From NCBI RefSeq assembly GCF_000423625.1, contig NZ_KE384066.1, positions 1 to 64,000 on the forward strand: DNA of 64,000 nucleotides, in the 5' to 3' direction. This document shows, in pieces, positions 35,980-44,893 of the stretch. The DNA comes from Pseudonocardia asaccharolytica DSM 44247 = NBRC 16224 (GTDB lineage Bacteria > Actinomycetota > Actinomycetes > Mycobacteriales > Pseudonocardiaceae). The position numbers and the translations under genes are program-made. The notes under the pieces were generated by a model. The model did not search any database. It saw nothing but the letters and a program-made list of their open reading frames with translations, and had not been told where the DNA came from. Each line of letters begins with the position of its first letter. The stretch's first letter is position 1.

Positions 35980-37680
35980 TCAGTCGGTGAGCTCCTTGGG
36001 CCGGCCGTCGCCCGGCCGCCCGGCCAGCGCGCGGCGCTCCGCCTCGCGGGCCTCCCGCTCCCGGGCGCCGCGCTCGGCGACCTCGGCGTCGGCCTCGTCG
36101 GCCCGGGCCTGTTCCAGGGCCGCGGTCTCCTCGACCGGGTCGGGAAACAGCAGTGAGCCGGACACCGGGGCGCCCGCTATGCCGAGCTGGTTCATCCGCT
36201 TGGGCACCGAGGCGCCCTGGTATTCCAGCGGGATCGGGTGGCCGTGGGAGTCCACACCGGCCAGCGGCTGATGCACCTCGATGAACGCGCCGTGCGGCAG
36301 CCGCCGGATGATGCCGGTCTCGACGCCGTGCTCGAGCACCGCCCGGTCGTGGCGCTGCAGGCCGAGGCAGATCCGGTAGGTCACCCAGTAGACGATGGGC
36401 GGGACGAGCAGCACACCGATCCGGCCCGCCCAGATGGTGGCGTTGAGCGAGACGTGGAAGAAGAACGCGATCACGTCGTTGATGCCGCTGAGCAGCAGCA
36501 CGGTGTAGAACGCGATCCCCATCATGCCCAGGGCGGTCCGCACCGGCGCGTCCCGCGGTCTTTGCAGCAGGTTGTGTCGCGCGTTGTCCTTGGTGAACTT
36601 CCGCTCGATCGTCGGATACGCGGCGGCGAGCACGTAGAGCACCGGAAGGAAGGCGGGGCTCGCCCAGAACGCCGGCGGAATGGTGTAGTTCCCGACGTAG
36701 ATCTCCCACGGCGGGAAGATCCGCAGCATGCCCTCGGTGAACAGCACGTACCAGTCGGGTTGCGAGAAAGCCGAGACCAGCGCCGCGTTGTAGGGTCCGT
36801 AGTTCCATATCGGGTTGATCTGGAAGATTCCCCCCATGATGGCGATGACGCCGGTCGTCGCGGCGAAGAACGCCCCGGCCTTGGCCGCGAACGCCGGCAG
36901 GATCCGGACGCCGACCACGTTCTTCTCGGTGCGACTCGGCCCGGGGAACTGGGTGTGCTTCTGGTACCAGACCAGCCCGACGTGCAGCGCGATCAGCGCG
37001 AGCAGGAGCCCGGGGATCAGCAGCACGTGGACGATGTAGAGCCGCGGAATGATGATGTCGCCGGGGAAGTCGCCGCCGAACAGGGCCCAATGGGTCCAGG
37101 TGCCGATCACCGGGATCGAGAGGATGAATCCCGAGGCGATCCGCAGGCCGGTGCCCGAGAGCAGGTCGTCGGGCAGCGAGTAGCCGGTGAAGCCCTCGAG
37201 GAACCCGAGGAACAGCAGCAGCACACCGATCAGCCAGTTCGCCTCCCGCGGCTTGCGGAAGGCGCCGGTGAAGAAGGTGCGGAACATGTGGGCGACCATC
37301 GCGGCCATGAACAGCAGCGCTGCCCAGTGGTGGACCTGCCGCACGAACAGCCCGCCGCGGACCTCGAAGGAGATCTGCAGCGCGGTCTCGTAGGCCCGCG
37401 ACATGTGCACGCCGCGCAGGTCGTCGAACACGCCGGTGTAGGTCACCTCGGCCATCGAGGGGTCGAAGAACAGCGCCAGGTAGGTGCCCGAGGCCAGCAG
37501 CACGATGAAGCTGTACAGCGCGATCTCACCGAGCATGAACGACCACTGCGTCGGGAAGACCTTGTTGAACTGCCGGCGCATTCCCGCCGCAGGGTGGTAG
37601 CGCTGGTCGAGCTCGTCGAGGCTGCGTCCTGCCCTTTCCGCCCGGCCGGAAGACGCGGTGGGTGTCGTGATCGCGCTCAT
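35980..37680 (-). CDS. qcrB: Cytochrome bc complex cytochrome b subunit QcrB (orphan copy)
   Basis: A 566-residue membrane protein of the menaquinol:cytochrome c oxidoreductase. Haem-ligand His pairs lie in VHHWAALLFMAAMVAHMFR and in LYIVHVLLIPGLLLALIALH. The PEWY-equivalent Qo segment is QPDWYVLFTEG. The C-terminal 60 residues are a charged, Ala/Glu/Arg-rich tail. In actinobacteria qcrB normally follows qcrC and qcrA and is near ctaE; here it stands alone, so it is probably a second qcrB. ATG 37680 follows a GGGAGG sequestered in a hairpin. Confidence 0.93.
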   Translation of the reverse strand: MSAITTPTASSGRAERAGRSLDELDQRYHPAAGMRRQFNKVFPTQWSFMLGEIALYSFIVLLASGTYLALFFDPSMAEVTYTGVFDDLRGVHMSRAYETALQISFEVRGGLFVRQVHHWAALLFMAAMVAHMFRTFFTGAFRKPREANWLIGVLLLFLGFLEGFTGYSLPDDLLSGTGLRIASGFILSIPVIGTWTHWALFGGDFPGDIIIPRLYIVHVLLIPGLLLALIALHVGLVWYQKHTQFPGPSRTEKNVVGVRILPAFAAKAGAFFAATTGVIAIMGGIFQINPIWNYGPYNAALVSAFSQPDWYVLFTEGMLRIFPPWEIYVGNYTIPPAFWASPAFLPVLYVLAAAYPTIERKFTKDNARHNLLQRPRDAPVRTALGMMGIAFYTVLLLSGINDVIAFFFHVSLNATIWAGRIGVLLVPPIVYWVTYRICLGLQRHDRAVLEHGVETGIIRRLPHGAFIEVHQPLAGVDSHGHPIPLEYQGASVPKRMNQLGIAGAPVSGSLLFPDPVEETAALEQARADEADAEVAERGAREREAREAERRALAGRPGDGRPKELTD

Positions 37681-37685
37681 GCTCG

Positions 37686-37741
37686 TCGCCTCCCGGAGGC
37701 GGATCGGCCAGCTTCGACAATTGCCGTTCTACCTGAGGTAG
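37686..37741 (-). promoter_or_regulatory. Palindrome and ribosome-site hairpin upstream of qcrB
   Basis: On the minus strand a CTACCTCAGGTAG palindrome (37741-37729) is preceded by TTTA and followed by about 35 bp of leader. Then CGCCTCC-G-GGAGGCG (37700-37686) forms a 7-bp stem that contains the GGAGG ribosome-binding site, six bases before ATG. Both could regulate this stand-alone gene, one transcriptionally and one at translation. Confidence 0.4.
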
Positions 37742-37899
37742 TAAAGTGCCACAACAGCCAGCGTCCGGACTTGTGCGTTTTGTCCTCATTGTCTTTTGAC
37801 CAGCCGGATGCGGCCCGCTTCCTCCCGGCCCAGGGAGAACGTCCCGAGGTCGCGCTCCACGGGCCCTTCCACACCCAAAGAGATCAGTAGGCTCCCCCC

Positions 37900-38520
37900 A
37901 TGGCGCGGTACTTCGATGTGCATCCGGTCGACCCGCAGCAGCGCTCGATCGGGCAGGTGGCCCAGCTGGTTCGCGACGGCGGACTGATCGCCTATCCCAC
38001 GGACTCCTGCTTCGCCCTCGGTTGCCAGCTCGGCAACGCCGACGGGCTCAAGCGGATCCGCGAGATCCGCGATCTGGACGACAAGCACCACTTCACCCTG
38101 GTCTGCCGGGACTTCGCCCAGCTCGGCCATTTCGTCCTGGTGAGCAACACGGTGTTCCGGCTGATCAAGGCCTCGACCCCGGGCAGCTACACGTTCATCC
38201 TGCCCGCGACCAAGGAGGTACCGCGCAGACTGCTGCACCCGAAGAAGAAGACGGTCGGGGTGCGGATCCCCCGGCATACCGTGGCGCAGGCGTTGCTCGC
38301 CGAGCTCGGTGAGCCGCTGGTGTCCTCCACGCTGCTGCTGCCGGACTCCCCGGAACCGCTCACCCAGGGCTGGGAGATCAAGGAGCGGCTCGACCACGCA
38401 CTCGACGCCGTCGTGGACTCCGGGGACTGCGGTACGGAGCCCACGACGGTGATCGACTTCTCGGGACCGGAACCGGAGGTCGTCCGGCGCGGGGCGGGCG
38501 ACCCGTCCCGGTTCGGATAG
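37900..38520 (+). CDS. YciO/YrdC/Sua5-family protein
   Basis: A 206-residue YrdC-fold protein. Motifs: GGLIAYPTDSCFALGCQL near residue 28, KHHFTLVCRDF and VGVRIPRH. It resembles the YciO branch more than Sua5/TsaC, which make threonylcarbamoyl-AMP for tRNA t6A; YciO activity is weak and its role uncertain. ATG 37900 gives the conserved start ARYFDVHPVDPQQRS. Confidence 0.85.
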   Translation: MARYFDVHPVDPQQRSIGQVAQLVRDGGLIAYPTDSCFALGCQLGNADGLKRIREIRDLDDKHHFTLVCRDFAQLGHFVLVSNTVFRLIKASTPGSYTFILPATKEVPRRLLHPKKKTVGVRIPRHTVAQALLAELGEPLVSSTLLLPDSPEPLTQGWEIKERLDHALDAVVDSGDCGTEPTTVIDFSGPEPEVVRRGAGDPSRFG

Positions 38521-38526
38521 CCCGGT

Positions 38527-38832
38527 TCACCCTCCGGCCATCGCCCCGATGATGAGGAACGGTTCCCGGCCTGCCGCGACCGCCTCGGGCAGCGGGGTGT
38601 CCGGTGGGTCATGGGAGAGGTCCTGCTCGCACGCGAAGAACCGGACGAACGAGCGGCGCCGTAACGTGCCGTGGTCGCGCACGGTGCCGCGCAGCACCGG
38701 ATAGCGGGCCTCCAGGGCGTCCAGGACGGCGCGCTGGGTCGGGACGCCCACGACGGCCAGCTCCACGGGGCCGGTGACGCGCGCCAGCGTGCGCAGGTGC
38801 TGCGGCAGGACCACCCGGATCACGGTGTTCAT
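38527..38832 (-). CDS. MoaD/ThiS-like ubiquitin-fold protein
   Basis: A 101-residue beta-grasp protein ending in AMAGG, the double Gly used by sulfur-carrier proteins for adenylation. It starts MNTVIRVVLPQHLRTLARV. It overlaps the upstream BNR-repeat gene by 4 nt (ATGA), so the two are coupled; this pair recurs in actinobacteria. No MoeB/ThiF activating enzyme lies nearby, so its acceptor pathway is unknown. Confidence 0.85.
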   Translation of the reverse strand: MNTVIRVVLPQHLRTLARVTGPVELAVVGVPTQRAVLDALEARYPVLRGTVRDHGTLRRRSFVRFFACEQDLSHDPPDTPLPEAVAAGREPFLIIGAMAGG

Positions 38833-39944
38833 ACCAGCGTCTGCACCTCCACGCTCAGCACCGCCGGAAGATCCCGGACGATCGGCGTCCAGCTGTCCCC
38901 GGCGTCGGCGGAGACATAGACCTGGCCGCCGGTGGTGCCGAAGTAGACGCCGCATTCGTCGAGGGAGTCGACGGCCATCGCATCGCGCAGCACGTTGACG
39001 TAGCAGTCGCGCTGCGGGAGACCGGTGGTCAGCGGTTCCCACTCGTCGCCGCCGGTGCGGCTGCGGTAGACGCGCAGCTTTCCCTCGGGCGGGAAGTGGT
39101 GCGAGTCGCTGGTGATCGGGACGACGTAGACGGTGTCCGGCTCGTGCGCGTGCACGGCGATCGGGAACCCGAAATCCGTCGGCAGGTCGCCGCTGATCTC
39201 CCGCCACGACTCGCCGCCGTCGTCGCTGCGCATGACGTCCCAGTGCTTCTGCATGAACAGCACGTCGGGGCGCGACGGATGCATGGCGAGGTTGTGCACG
39301 CAGTGCCCGACCTCGGCGTCCGGGTCGGGGATGCCGCCGGAGTGCAGACCCCGGTTGGTCGGCCGCCAGGTCTTGCCGGCGTCGTCGGTGCGGAACACCC
39401 CGGCCGCGGAGATGGCCGTGACGATCCTCCCCGGGTCGCGAGGGTCCAGGATGATCGTGTGCAGGCACATCCCGCCGGCGCCGGGCTGCCACCTCGGCCC
39501 GGAGCCGTGGCCACGCAGCCCGGAGAGCTCCTGCCAGGTCCGCCCGCCGTCCACGGAGCGGAACAGCGCGGCGTCCTCGACGCCCGCGTAGACGAGGTCC
39601 GGGTCGGTCGACGCCGGTTCGAGATGCCAGACCCGGGCAAACTCCCACGGATGCGGGGTGCCGTCGTACCACTGGTGGGTGCCCGGCACGCCGTCGTAGC
39701 CGAACTCGTTGCCGACCGGGGCCCAGCTCACGCCGCCGTCGTCGGAACGCTGCACGACCTGCCCGAACCAGCCGCTGGTCTGCGACGCATACAGCCGGTC
39801 GGGGTCGGCGGGCGAGCCCGCGACGTGATAGATCTCCCAACCCGGGAAATGCGGGCCTGCCACGTCCCACCGCTCGCGCGTGCCGTCGGAGCTCAGGACG
39901 AACGCACCCTTGCGCGTTCCGACCAGAACGCGGACTCCACTCAT
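38829..39944 (-). CDS. BNR/sialidase-type beta-propeller protein
   Basis: A 371-residue propeller with repeated Asp-box motifs: SDDGGVSW, SVDGGRTW, TDDAGKTW, SDDGGESW and SADAGDSW. It starts MSGVRVLVGTRKGAFVLSSDG with no signal peptide, so probably cytoplasmic. Asp-box propellers include sialidases and photosystem assembly factors, but catalytic residues cannot be assigned. It is coupled to the MoaD-like gene downstream. Confidence 0.85.
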   Translation of the reverse strand: MSGVRVLVGTRKGAFVLSSDGTRERWDVAGPHFPGWEIYHVAGSPADPDRLYASQTSGWFGQVVQRSDDGGVSWAPVGNEFGYDGVPGTHQWYDGTPHPWEFARVWHLEPASTDPDLVYAGVEDAALFRSVDGGRTWQELSGLRGHGSGPRWQPGAGGMCLHTIILDPRDPGRIVTAISAAGVFRTDDAGKTWRPTNRGLHSGGIPDPDAEVGHCVHNLAMHPSRPDVLFMQKHWDVMRSDDGGESWREISGDLPTDFGFPIAVHAHEPDTVYVVPITSDSHHFPPEGKLRVYRSRTGGDEWEPLTTGLPQRDCYVNVLRDAMAVDSLDECGVYFGTTGGQVYVSADAGDSWTPIVRDLPAVLSVEVQTLV

Positions 39945-40202
39945 GGTCACCTCCGCCTCGTCGTCGACCTGCTGGCCGCAGGCCTCTTGAGGAGAGGACC
40001 GTCGGCAGGCCCCGAACTCATCGCCGGCGCGGCGGATCGGTGGCCGGGACCGCTCGCCCTGACCTGCCGGCCGCGAACCCGCGCGCGGTAGCCTGCTGGT
40101 TCCACGACGCCGGATCGCAGCTCCCCACCGCCACCCGTGCGTCCCGGCCCATCGTGACCGGACGGGGCAGGTGCGATCGCGCGAGCAGTTCGGAGGGACG
40201 CC

Positions 40203-41504
40203 GTGGTGCGAGACACAGGGCCTGGTTCCGGTCCGGGCGAGATGGCCGACCTGTGGGCCGACGTGACCCCGTTGCGGCCCGTGCCCCCCGAACCTCCGCA
40301 GCCGTCCGTCGAGCCCGCCCCGGTGGACGACATCCTGCTCGGCCTGGCGCGCCGGCTGCGCGGGCGGGCCGAGAGCCAGGCGATGCTCGCCGAGCGGCTG
40401 CGCAGCAACGAGACCCGGCCCGGGGCCCTCGCCGATCTTGCCGCGCTGGCGGCGTCGCTGCGCGGCACCCGCCGCGACAGCGAGACGCTGCTGGAGCTGG
40501 GCGGCGAGACGCTCGGACCGGGGGCAGGCGCGGCGGTGCCGCTGGCCGATCTGTTGCGGGAGGCGGTGGCGGCTGCCGACGAACCGGCGCGGGTCGCCGT
40601 GGCGCCCGCGGCCTCGGGCGCCGTGGTGGCCTCGGCGGCGCGTGGCCTCGTGCAGGTGCTCGCCGAGCTGCTGGGACATGCCGCCGCCGAGAGTCCGCCC
40701 GGTGCCCGGATCGACCTGGCGAGCCGCGCGACCGGCGAGGGCGGAGTGGTGGTCGAGGTGCTGGCTCCGGGAGCGGGACTCGCGCCGGATGAGGCGGCCC
40801 ACCTCGAGCGGGCGCTCAGCACCGGACGTCCCGAGGGTCCGCGGGTGGCCGAGCGGATCGGGCTGTTCGTCGCCGCGCGGATCGCGCGCCGCTGCGGCCT
40901 GCGGGTCGACCTGCTCCCCGCCCTGGGCGCCGAGCTCCCGCTGGGGGTGGCGCTGGTCGCGGCCGTCCACTGCCCGTCGCGGCTGCTGGGCGACCGGGGT
41001 CCGGCGGGGTTCGTCGAGCCCGAGCGCCCGCGGGTCGATCGTCTGTACGACCCGCCGACGCCACAGGGTGCCGACGAGCTGTTCGGTCCGCTGGATGCGG
41101 CCGCGCTGCTTCCGACCGACGACCTGTCCGGAACCCCGATCTACGCGGCCGTCGCGTCGGCGTGGTTCGAGCGGCCGAGCCGGTCCGGCGGGCACCGCGC
41201 CGGCGATGCGGAGCCCTCCGACTGGAACTCCCGAGGCGATGCGGAATGGCGGGCGGCCGCGGAGCGTGCACACCGCGCGGAGCAGGTGTCGTCGCTGACC
41301 TCCAGCGGCCTGCCGCGGCGCCGGCCGGGCCAGCAGATGGTGGCACCGCCGCGGCGGGAGGCGGCGACCGCCAGGGCGGCGGCCGACCGCGTCCCGGATC
41401 TGGTGCGGTTGCGGTTGGCGTCCTATCAGCGCGGGTTGCGGGAGGGCCGGCACCGGGCCACGGAGCCGGACTCGCCGGCCTTCCCCGCCTCCCCGGCGGA
41501 CTGA
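40203..41504 (+). CDS. Conservon-type (CvnA-like) sensor kinase lacking its sensor
   Basis: A 433-residue, Ala-rich protein from GTG 40203. LARRLRGRAESQAMLAERL resembles the dimerisation helix of nitrate-sensor-like conservon kinases. The central part resembles a degenerate HATPase (LVQVLAELLGHAAAESPPGARI). GLPRRRPGQQMVAP and LASYQRGLREGR close the protein, typical of CvnA tails. No transmembrane or sensing domain precedes it, and no cvnBCD genes follow. The ATPase motifs are weak, so it may be a non-catalytic scaffold. Confidence 0.65.
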   Translation: MVRDTGPGSGPGEMADLWADVTPLRPVPPEPPQPSVEPAPVDDILLGLARRLRGRAESQAMLAERLRSNETRPGALADLAALAASLRGTRRDSETLLELGGETLGPGAGAAVPLADLLREAVAAADEPARVAVAPAASGAVVASAARGLVQVLAELLGHAAAESPPGARIDLASRATGEGGVVVEVLAPGAGLAPDEAAHLERALSTGRPEGPRVAERIGLFVAARIARRCGLRVDLLPALGAELPLGVALVAAVHCPSRLLGDRGPAGFVEPERPRVDRLYDPPTPQGADELFGPLDAAALLPTDDLSGTPIYAAVASAWFERPSRSGGHRAGDAEPSDWNSRGDAEWRAAAERAHRAEQVSSLTSSGLPRRRPGQQMVAPPRREAATARAAADRVPDLVRLRLASYQRGLREGRHRATEPDSPAFPASPAD

Positions 41505-41623
41505 CCCTCACCGATCGTCCAGGAGGGTGACCGGCCGATCGGGCGCTGACGATTGTGGCACCCGGTGCCGAAAAGGTACCCTCCCTCGCGACATACCGGG
41601 GTGGGAGCTGCGAAGGGGCAGGA

Positions 41624-42802
41624 ATGGCGAGCAGCAAAGAGTGGTTCGAGACGATCGCCGAGGCGCAGCGCCGGGCCAAGAAGCGGCTGCCCAGGTCGGT
41701 CTACCTGGCGCTGGTGGCGGGCGCCGAGCAGGGTCTGACCCTGAGCGACAACGTGAACGCGTTCAGCGAGCTGGGCTTCCGGCCGCATATCGCGAACCTG
41801 CCTCGGACCCGCGAGCAGGCCACCACGGTGCTGGGCCAGGACATCTCGTTCCCGGTGATCATCTCGCCGACGGGGGTGCAGGCCGTGCATCCGGAGGGCG
41901 AGGTCGCCGTCGCCAGGGCCGCCGCGGCGGCCGACACGGCGATCGGGCTGAGCTCGTTCGCCAGCCGGGCGATCGAGGACGTCGCCGCCGCCAACCCGAA
42001 GACGTTCTTCCAGATGTACTGGGTCGGGTCCCGCGACACGATACTGGCGCGGGCCGAGCGGGCCCGCAATGCCGGGGCGAAGGCCCTGATCGTCACGCTG
42101 GACTGGACGTTCGCCACCCGGCGCGACTGGGGCAGCCCGCTCATTCCCGAGAAGCTGGACCTGAAGGCGATGCTCCGGTTCGCCCCGGAGGGGATCATGC
42201 GGCCGCGCTGGCTGCTCGACTTCGCCCGCGCCGGGCGCCTGCCCGACCTCACCACGCCCAACCTCGCCACGCCGGGCAACCCCGCGCCGACGTTCTTCGG
42301 TGCGTACGGGGAGTGGATGGGCACCCCCCTGCCGACCTGGGAAGACATCGCGTGGCTCCGTGAGCAGTGGGGCGGGCCGTTCGCGATCAAGGGAATCATC
42401 CACCCCGACGACGCGCGCCGGGCGGTGGACGCCGGCGCCACGGCCATCTCGGTGTCCAACCACGGCGGCAACAACCTCGACGGCACGCCGGCGTCGATCC
42501 GGGTGCTGCCCGGAGTCGTCGACGCAGTGGGTGACCAGATCGAGGTGCTGCAGGACGGTGGCATCCGGCGGGGCAGCGACGTGGTGAAGGCGCTGGCCCT
42601 CGGCGCGAAGGCGGTGCTGATCGGCCGCGCCTACCTGTGGGGAATGGCCGCGGGCGGGGAGACCGGCGTCACCAACGTGCTGCAGATCCTGCGCAGCGGC
42701 ATCGACGAGGCCCTGCTTGGCCTCGGCCGGTCGTCGATCCACGAGCTGTCGCGCGAGGACCTGATCATCCCGGAGGGTTTCACCCGGATGACGAAGGGCT
42801 GA
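41624..42802 (+). CDS. mftD: MftD, FMN-dependent pre-mycofactocin synthase (orphan)
   Basis: A 392-residue alpha-hydroxy-acid oxidase-fold flavoprotein. WFETIAEAQRRAKKRLPRSVY, FRPHIANLP and EWMGTPLPTWEDIAWLREQWGG match MftD more than lactate oxidases. Active-site residues: SNHGGNNLDG (catalytic His region) and LDGGIRRG-like QDGGIRRGSDVVKAL. MftD oxidises the peptide-derived AHDP to pre-mycofactocin. The usual neighbours mftA, B, C, E and F are not in the window, so this is a second copy or a separated one. Confidence 0.85.
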   Translation: MASSKEWFETIAEAQRRAKKRLPRSVYLALVAGAEQGLTLSDNVNAFSELGFRPHIANLPRTREQATTVLGQDISFPVIISPTGVQAVHPEGEVAVARAAAAADTAIGLSSFASRAIEDVAAANPKTFFQMYWVGSRDTILARAERARNAGAKALIVTLDWTFATRRDWGSPLIPEKLDLKAMLRFAPEGIMRPRWLLDFARAGRLPDLTTPNLATPGNPAPTFFGAYGEWMGTPLPTWEDIAWLREQWGGPFAIKGIIHPDDARRAVDAGATAISVSNHGGNNLDGTPASIRVLPGVVDAVGDQIEVLQDGGIRRGSDVVKALALGAKAVLIGRAYLWGMAAGGETGVTNVLQILRSGIDEALLGLGRSSIHELSREDLIIPEGFTRMTKG

Positions 42803-42817
42803 CCCGCTTATCGGCCA

Positions 42818-43756
42818 TCAGGCGGGCGCGGCGAGCCAGTCCGGGTAGGACGTCCAGGCCTGCAACGGCAGCCGCGTCCGGAACCGTCGCGGCGTCCCGG
42901 TGATCGGATCGGTGAACTCCAGGGTCGCGGCCAGCAGCTGCAGCGGGCGGCTGTAGTCGTCGAGGGCCTTGTCCCGCAGCACCGGGTAGAAGTGGTCGCC
43001 CAGGATCGGCACGCCCAGCCCGGCCATGTGCACGCGCAGCTGGTGGGTGCGGCCCGTGACGGGGGTGAGCCGGTAGCGGCCCAGCCCGCCGCGCCGCTCC
43101 AGCAGCTCGACGGTGGTCTCGGCGTTCGGCGGGCCCGGTAGCTCCTGCGCGGTGAGCACGCCGCGCTGCTTGACGATCCGGCTGCGGACCGTCCGGGGCA
43201 GCGCGAGCGCCGCGTCGTACGGGGCGATGGCCTGGTAGGTCTTGCCGACGAGGCGGTCGCGGAACAGCGTCTGGTAGGCGCCCCGATGCTCGCGGCGGAT
43301 CACCAGCATCAGCAGACCCGCCGTCATCCGGTCCAGCCGGTGCGCCGGGCTCAGCTCGGGGAGGTCGAGCTCGCGCCGCAACCGCACGAGAGCGGTCTGG
43401 AGGATGTGCCGGCCGCGCGGGATCGTCGAGAGAAAGTGCGGCTTGTCCACCACGAGCAGGTTCTCGTCGCGGTGCACGATGCCGATCTCGAACGGGACCG
43501 GCGGCTCGTCGGGCAGATCGCGATGGAACCACAGGAACATCTCGGGTACGAACGGGGCGTCCGGGGCCACCGGGCCGTCCACGCCGACGATCCGCCGCTC
43601 GCGCAGCATCGCGTCGATCCGGGACGGGGGGACGCGAGGAAGCCGGTCGACCAGGTGGTCCCGCAATGTCGTCCACGGCCCCTCGGCGGGCGTCCGCAGC
43701 CGGACGGCCTCGAGGCCGTGCCGCTGGGGCAGCGGCGAGCGGAGCTTGCGCCTCAT
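42818..43756 (-). CDS. RluA-family RNA pseudouridine synthase
   Basis: A 312-residue enzyme. The catalytic Asp is in AHRLDRMTAGLL near residue 140. VDKPHFLSTIP and GRTHQLRVHMAGLG are the flanking family motifs. The N-terminal region includes an S4-like segment (IDAMLRERRIVGVDG). The RNA target is unknown. Convergent with mftD at 15 bp. Confidence 0.93.
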   Translation of the reverse strand: MRRKLRSPLPQRHGLEAVRLRTPAEGPWTTLRDHLVDRLPRVPPSRIDAMLRERRIVGVDGPVAPDAPFVPEMFLWFHRDLPDEPPVPFEIGIVHRDENLLVVDKPHFLSTIPRGRHILQTALVRLRRELDLPELSPAHRLDRMTAGLLMLVIRREHRGAYQTLFRDRLVGKTYQAIAPYDAALALPRTVRSRIVKQRGVLTAQELPGPPNAETTVELLERRGGLGRYRLTPVTGRTHQLRVHMAGLGVPILGDHFYPVLRDKALDDYSRPLQLLAATLEFTDPITGTPRRFRTRLPLQAWTSYPDWLAAPA

Positions 43757-43843
43757 CGGCTGCGAGCCTACTGTCCGCGCCCGGCCGATGATCCGCTCGG
43801 GCGGTTAGGCCCGACAGCGGCGTTGCCGGGGAAGGGAGACGTC

Positions 43844-44818
43844 GTGACCTGCGTGCGACCCGTCCCCACGTTCGCCGACGTCGAGGCCGCGGCACGGACC
43901 CTCGCCGGGATTGCGCACCGCACCCCGGTGGCCACGTCCGCCACCCTGGACCGGCGCACCGGCGCCCGGCTGTTTCTCAAGTGCGAGAACCTGCAGCGCG
44001 CCGGGGCGTTCAAGTTCCGGGGCGCGTTCACGGCGCTGTCGCGGCTGGATCCGCAGCAGCGCCGGGCCGGGGTGTTGACCTACTCCTCGGGCAACCACGC
44101 CCAGGCGGTCGCGCTGGCCGCGCGCGAGCTCGGTATCCCCGCGACCATCGTGATGCCCACTGACGCGCCCGAGTCGAAGGTCGCGGCCACCCGCGGCTAC
44201 GGCGCCGAGATCGTCGGCTATGACCGGTACACCGTCGACCGGGAGGCGCTCGGCGCCGAGCTCGCCCGCGACCGGGGCGCCACGCTGATCCCGCCCTACG
44301 ACCATCCCGATGTCATCGCGGGGCAGGGCACCGCCACCCTCGAGCTGCTCGACGAGGCCGGCGAGCTCGATGCGCTGTTCGTCTGCCTCGGCGGGGGCGG
44401 GCTGCTGGCCGGGGCGACCCTCGCGGTGCGCGCTCGGTCGCCGCGCACCCGGATCTACGGTGTGGAGCCCGCCGCGGGTGACGACGGGAAGCGCTCCCTG
44501 CGCGCCGGCGAGATCGTGCGTATCGACGTGCCGCGCACCATCGCCGACGGCGCGCAGACCCAGCACCTCGGCCGGTATCCGTTCGCAATCATCCGCGACG
44601 GCGTCGACGACATCCTCACCGTCCCCGATGACGCGCTCATCGACTGCATGCGGTTCTTCGCCGCCCGGATGAAACTGGTCGTCGAGCCCACCGGCTGCCT
44701 GGCCATGGCCGGCGCTCTGGCACAGGCGGGCGACCTCGCGGGGCAGCGCGTCGGGGTGATCGTCAGCGGCGGGAACATCGACCTGGACCGGTTCGCGCGA
44801 CTGATCGCCCCCGGCTGA
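43844..44818 (+). CDS. PLP-dependent threonine/serine ammonia-lyase
   Basis: A 324-residue fold-type II enzyme. The PLP Lys is in GAFKFRGAFTAL near residue 53; the SSGNHAQAVA loop and GGGGLLAG phosphate cup follow. There is no C-terminal ACT domain, so it is not biosynthetic IlvA. Catabolic threonine dehydratase, serine racemase and threo-3-hydroxyaspartate ammonia-lyase share this form; the substrate is undetermined. GTG 43844 with GAAGGGAG upstream. A large palindrome follows. Confidence 0.85.
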   Translation: MTCVRPVPTFADVEAAARTLAGIAHRTPVATSATLDRRTGARLFLKCENLQRAGAFKFRGAFTALSRLDPQQRRAGVLTYSSGNHAQAVALAARELGIPATIVMPTDAPESKVAATRGYGAEIVGYDRYTVDREALGAELARDRGATLIPPYDHPDVIAGQGTATLELLDEAGELDALFVCLGGGGLLAGATLAVRARSPRTRIYGVEPAAGDDGKRSLRAGEIVRIDVPRTIADGAQTQHLGRYPFAIIRDGVDDILTVPDDALIDCMRFFAARMKLVVEPTGCLAMAGALAQAGDLAGQRVGVIVSGGNIDLDRFARLIAPG

Positions 44819-44828
44819 CCGCAGCCGC

Positions 44829-44893
44829 CCGCCCCCCGGCATGGTGGCTTTACTCCGGTCGGACCGGAGTAAAGCCACCATGCCGGGGGGCGG
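44829..44893. terminator. 65-nt perfect palindrome between convergent genes
   Basis: Two 32-nt arms with a single central G at 44861; the core is ATGGTGGCTTTACTCCGGTC and its complement. It lies between the ammonia-lyase (plus) and gvpK (minus) and should form an exceptionally stable hairpin in both transcripts. It has no U tract. It encodes the last residues of GvpK. Its size and perfection suggest a mobile palindrome recruited as a bidirectional terminator. Confidence 0.65.

Noticed and set aside
36238..37890. A 550-codon plus-strand frame opposite qcrB
   Set aside because: A His/Arg/Gln-rich shadow of the qcrB gene with no recognisable domain.
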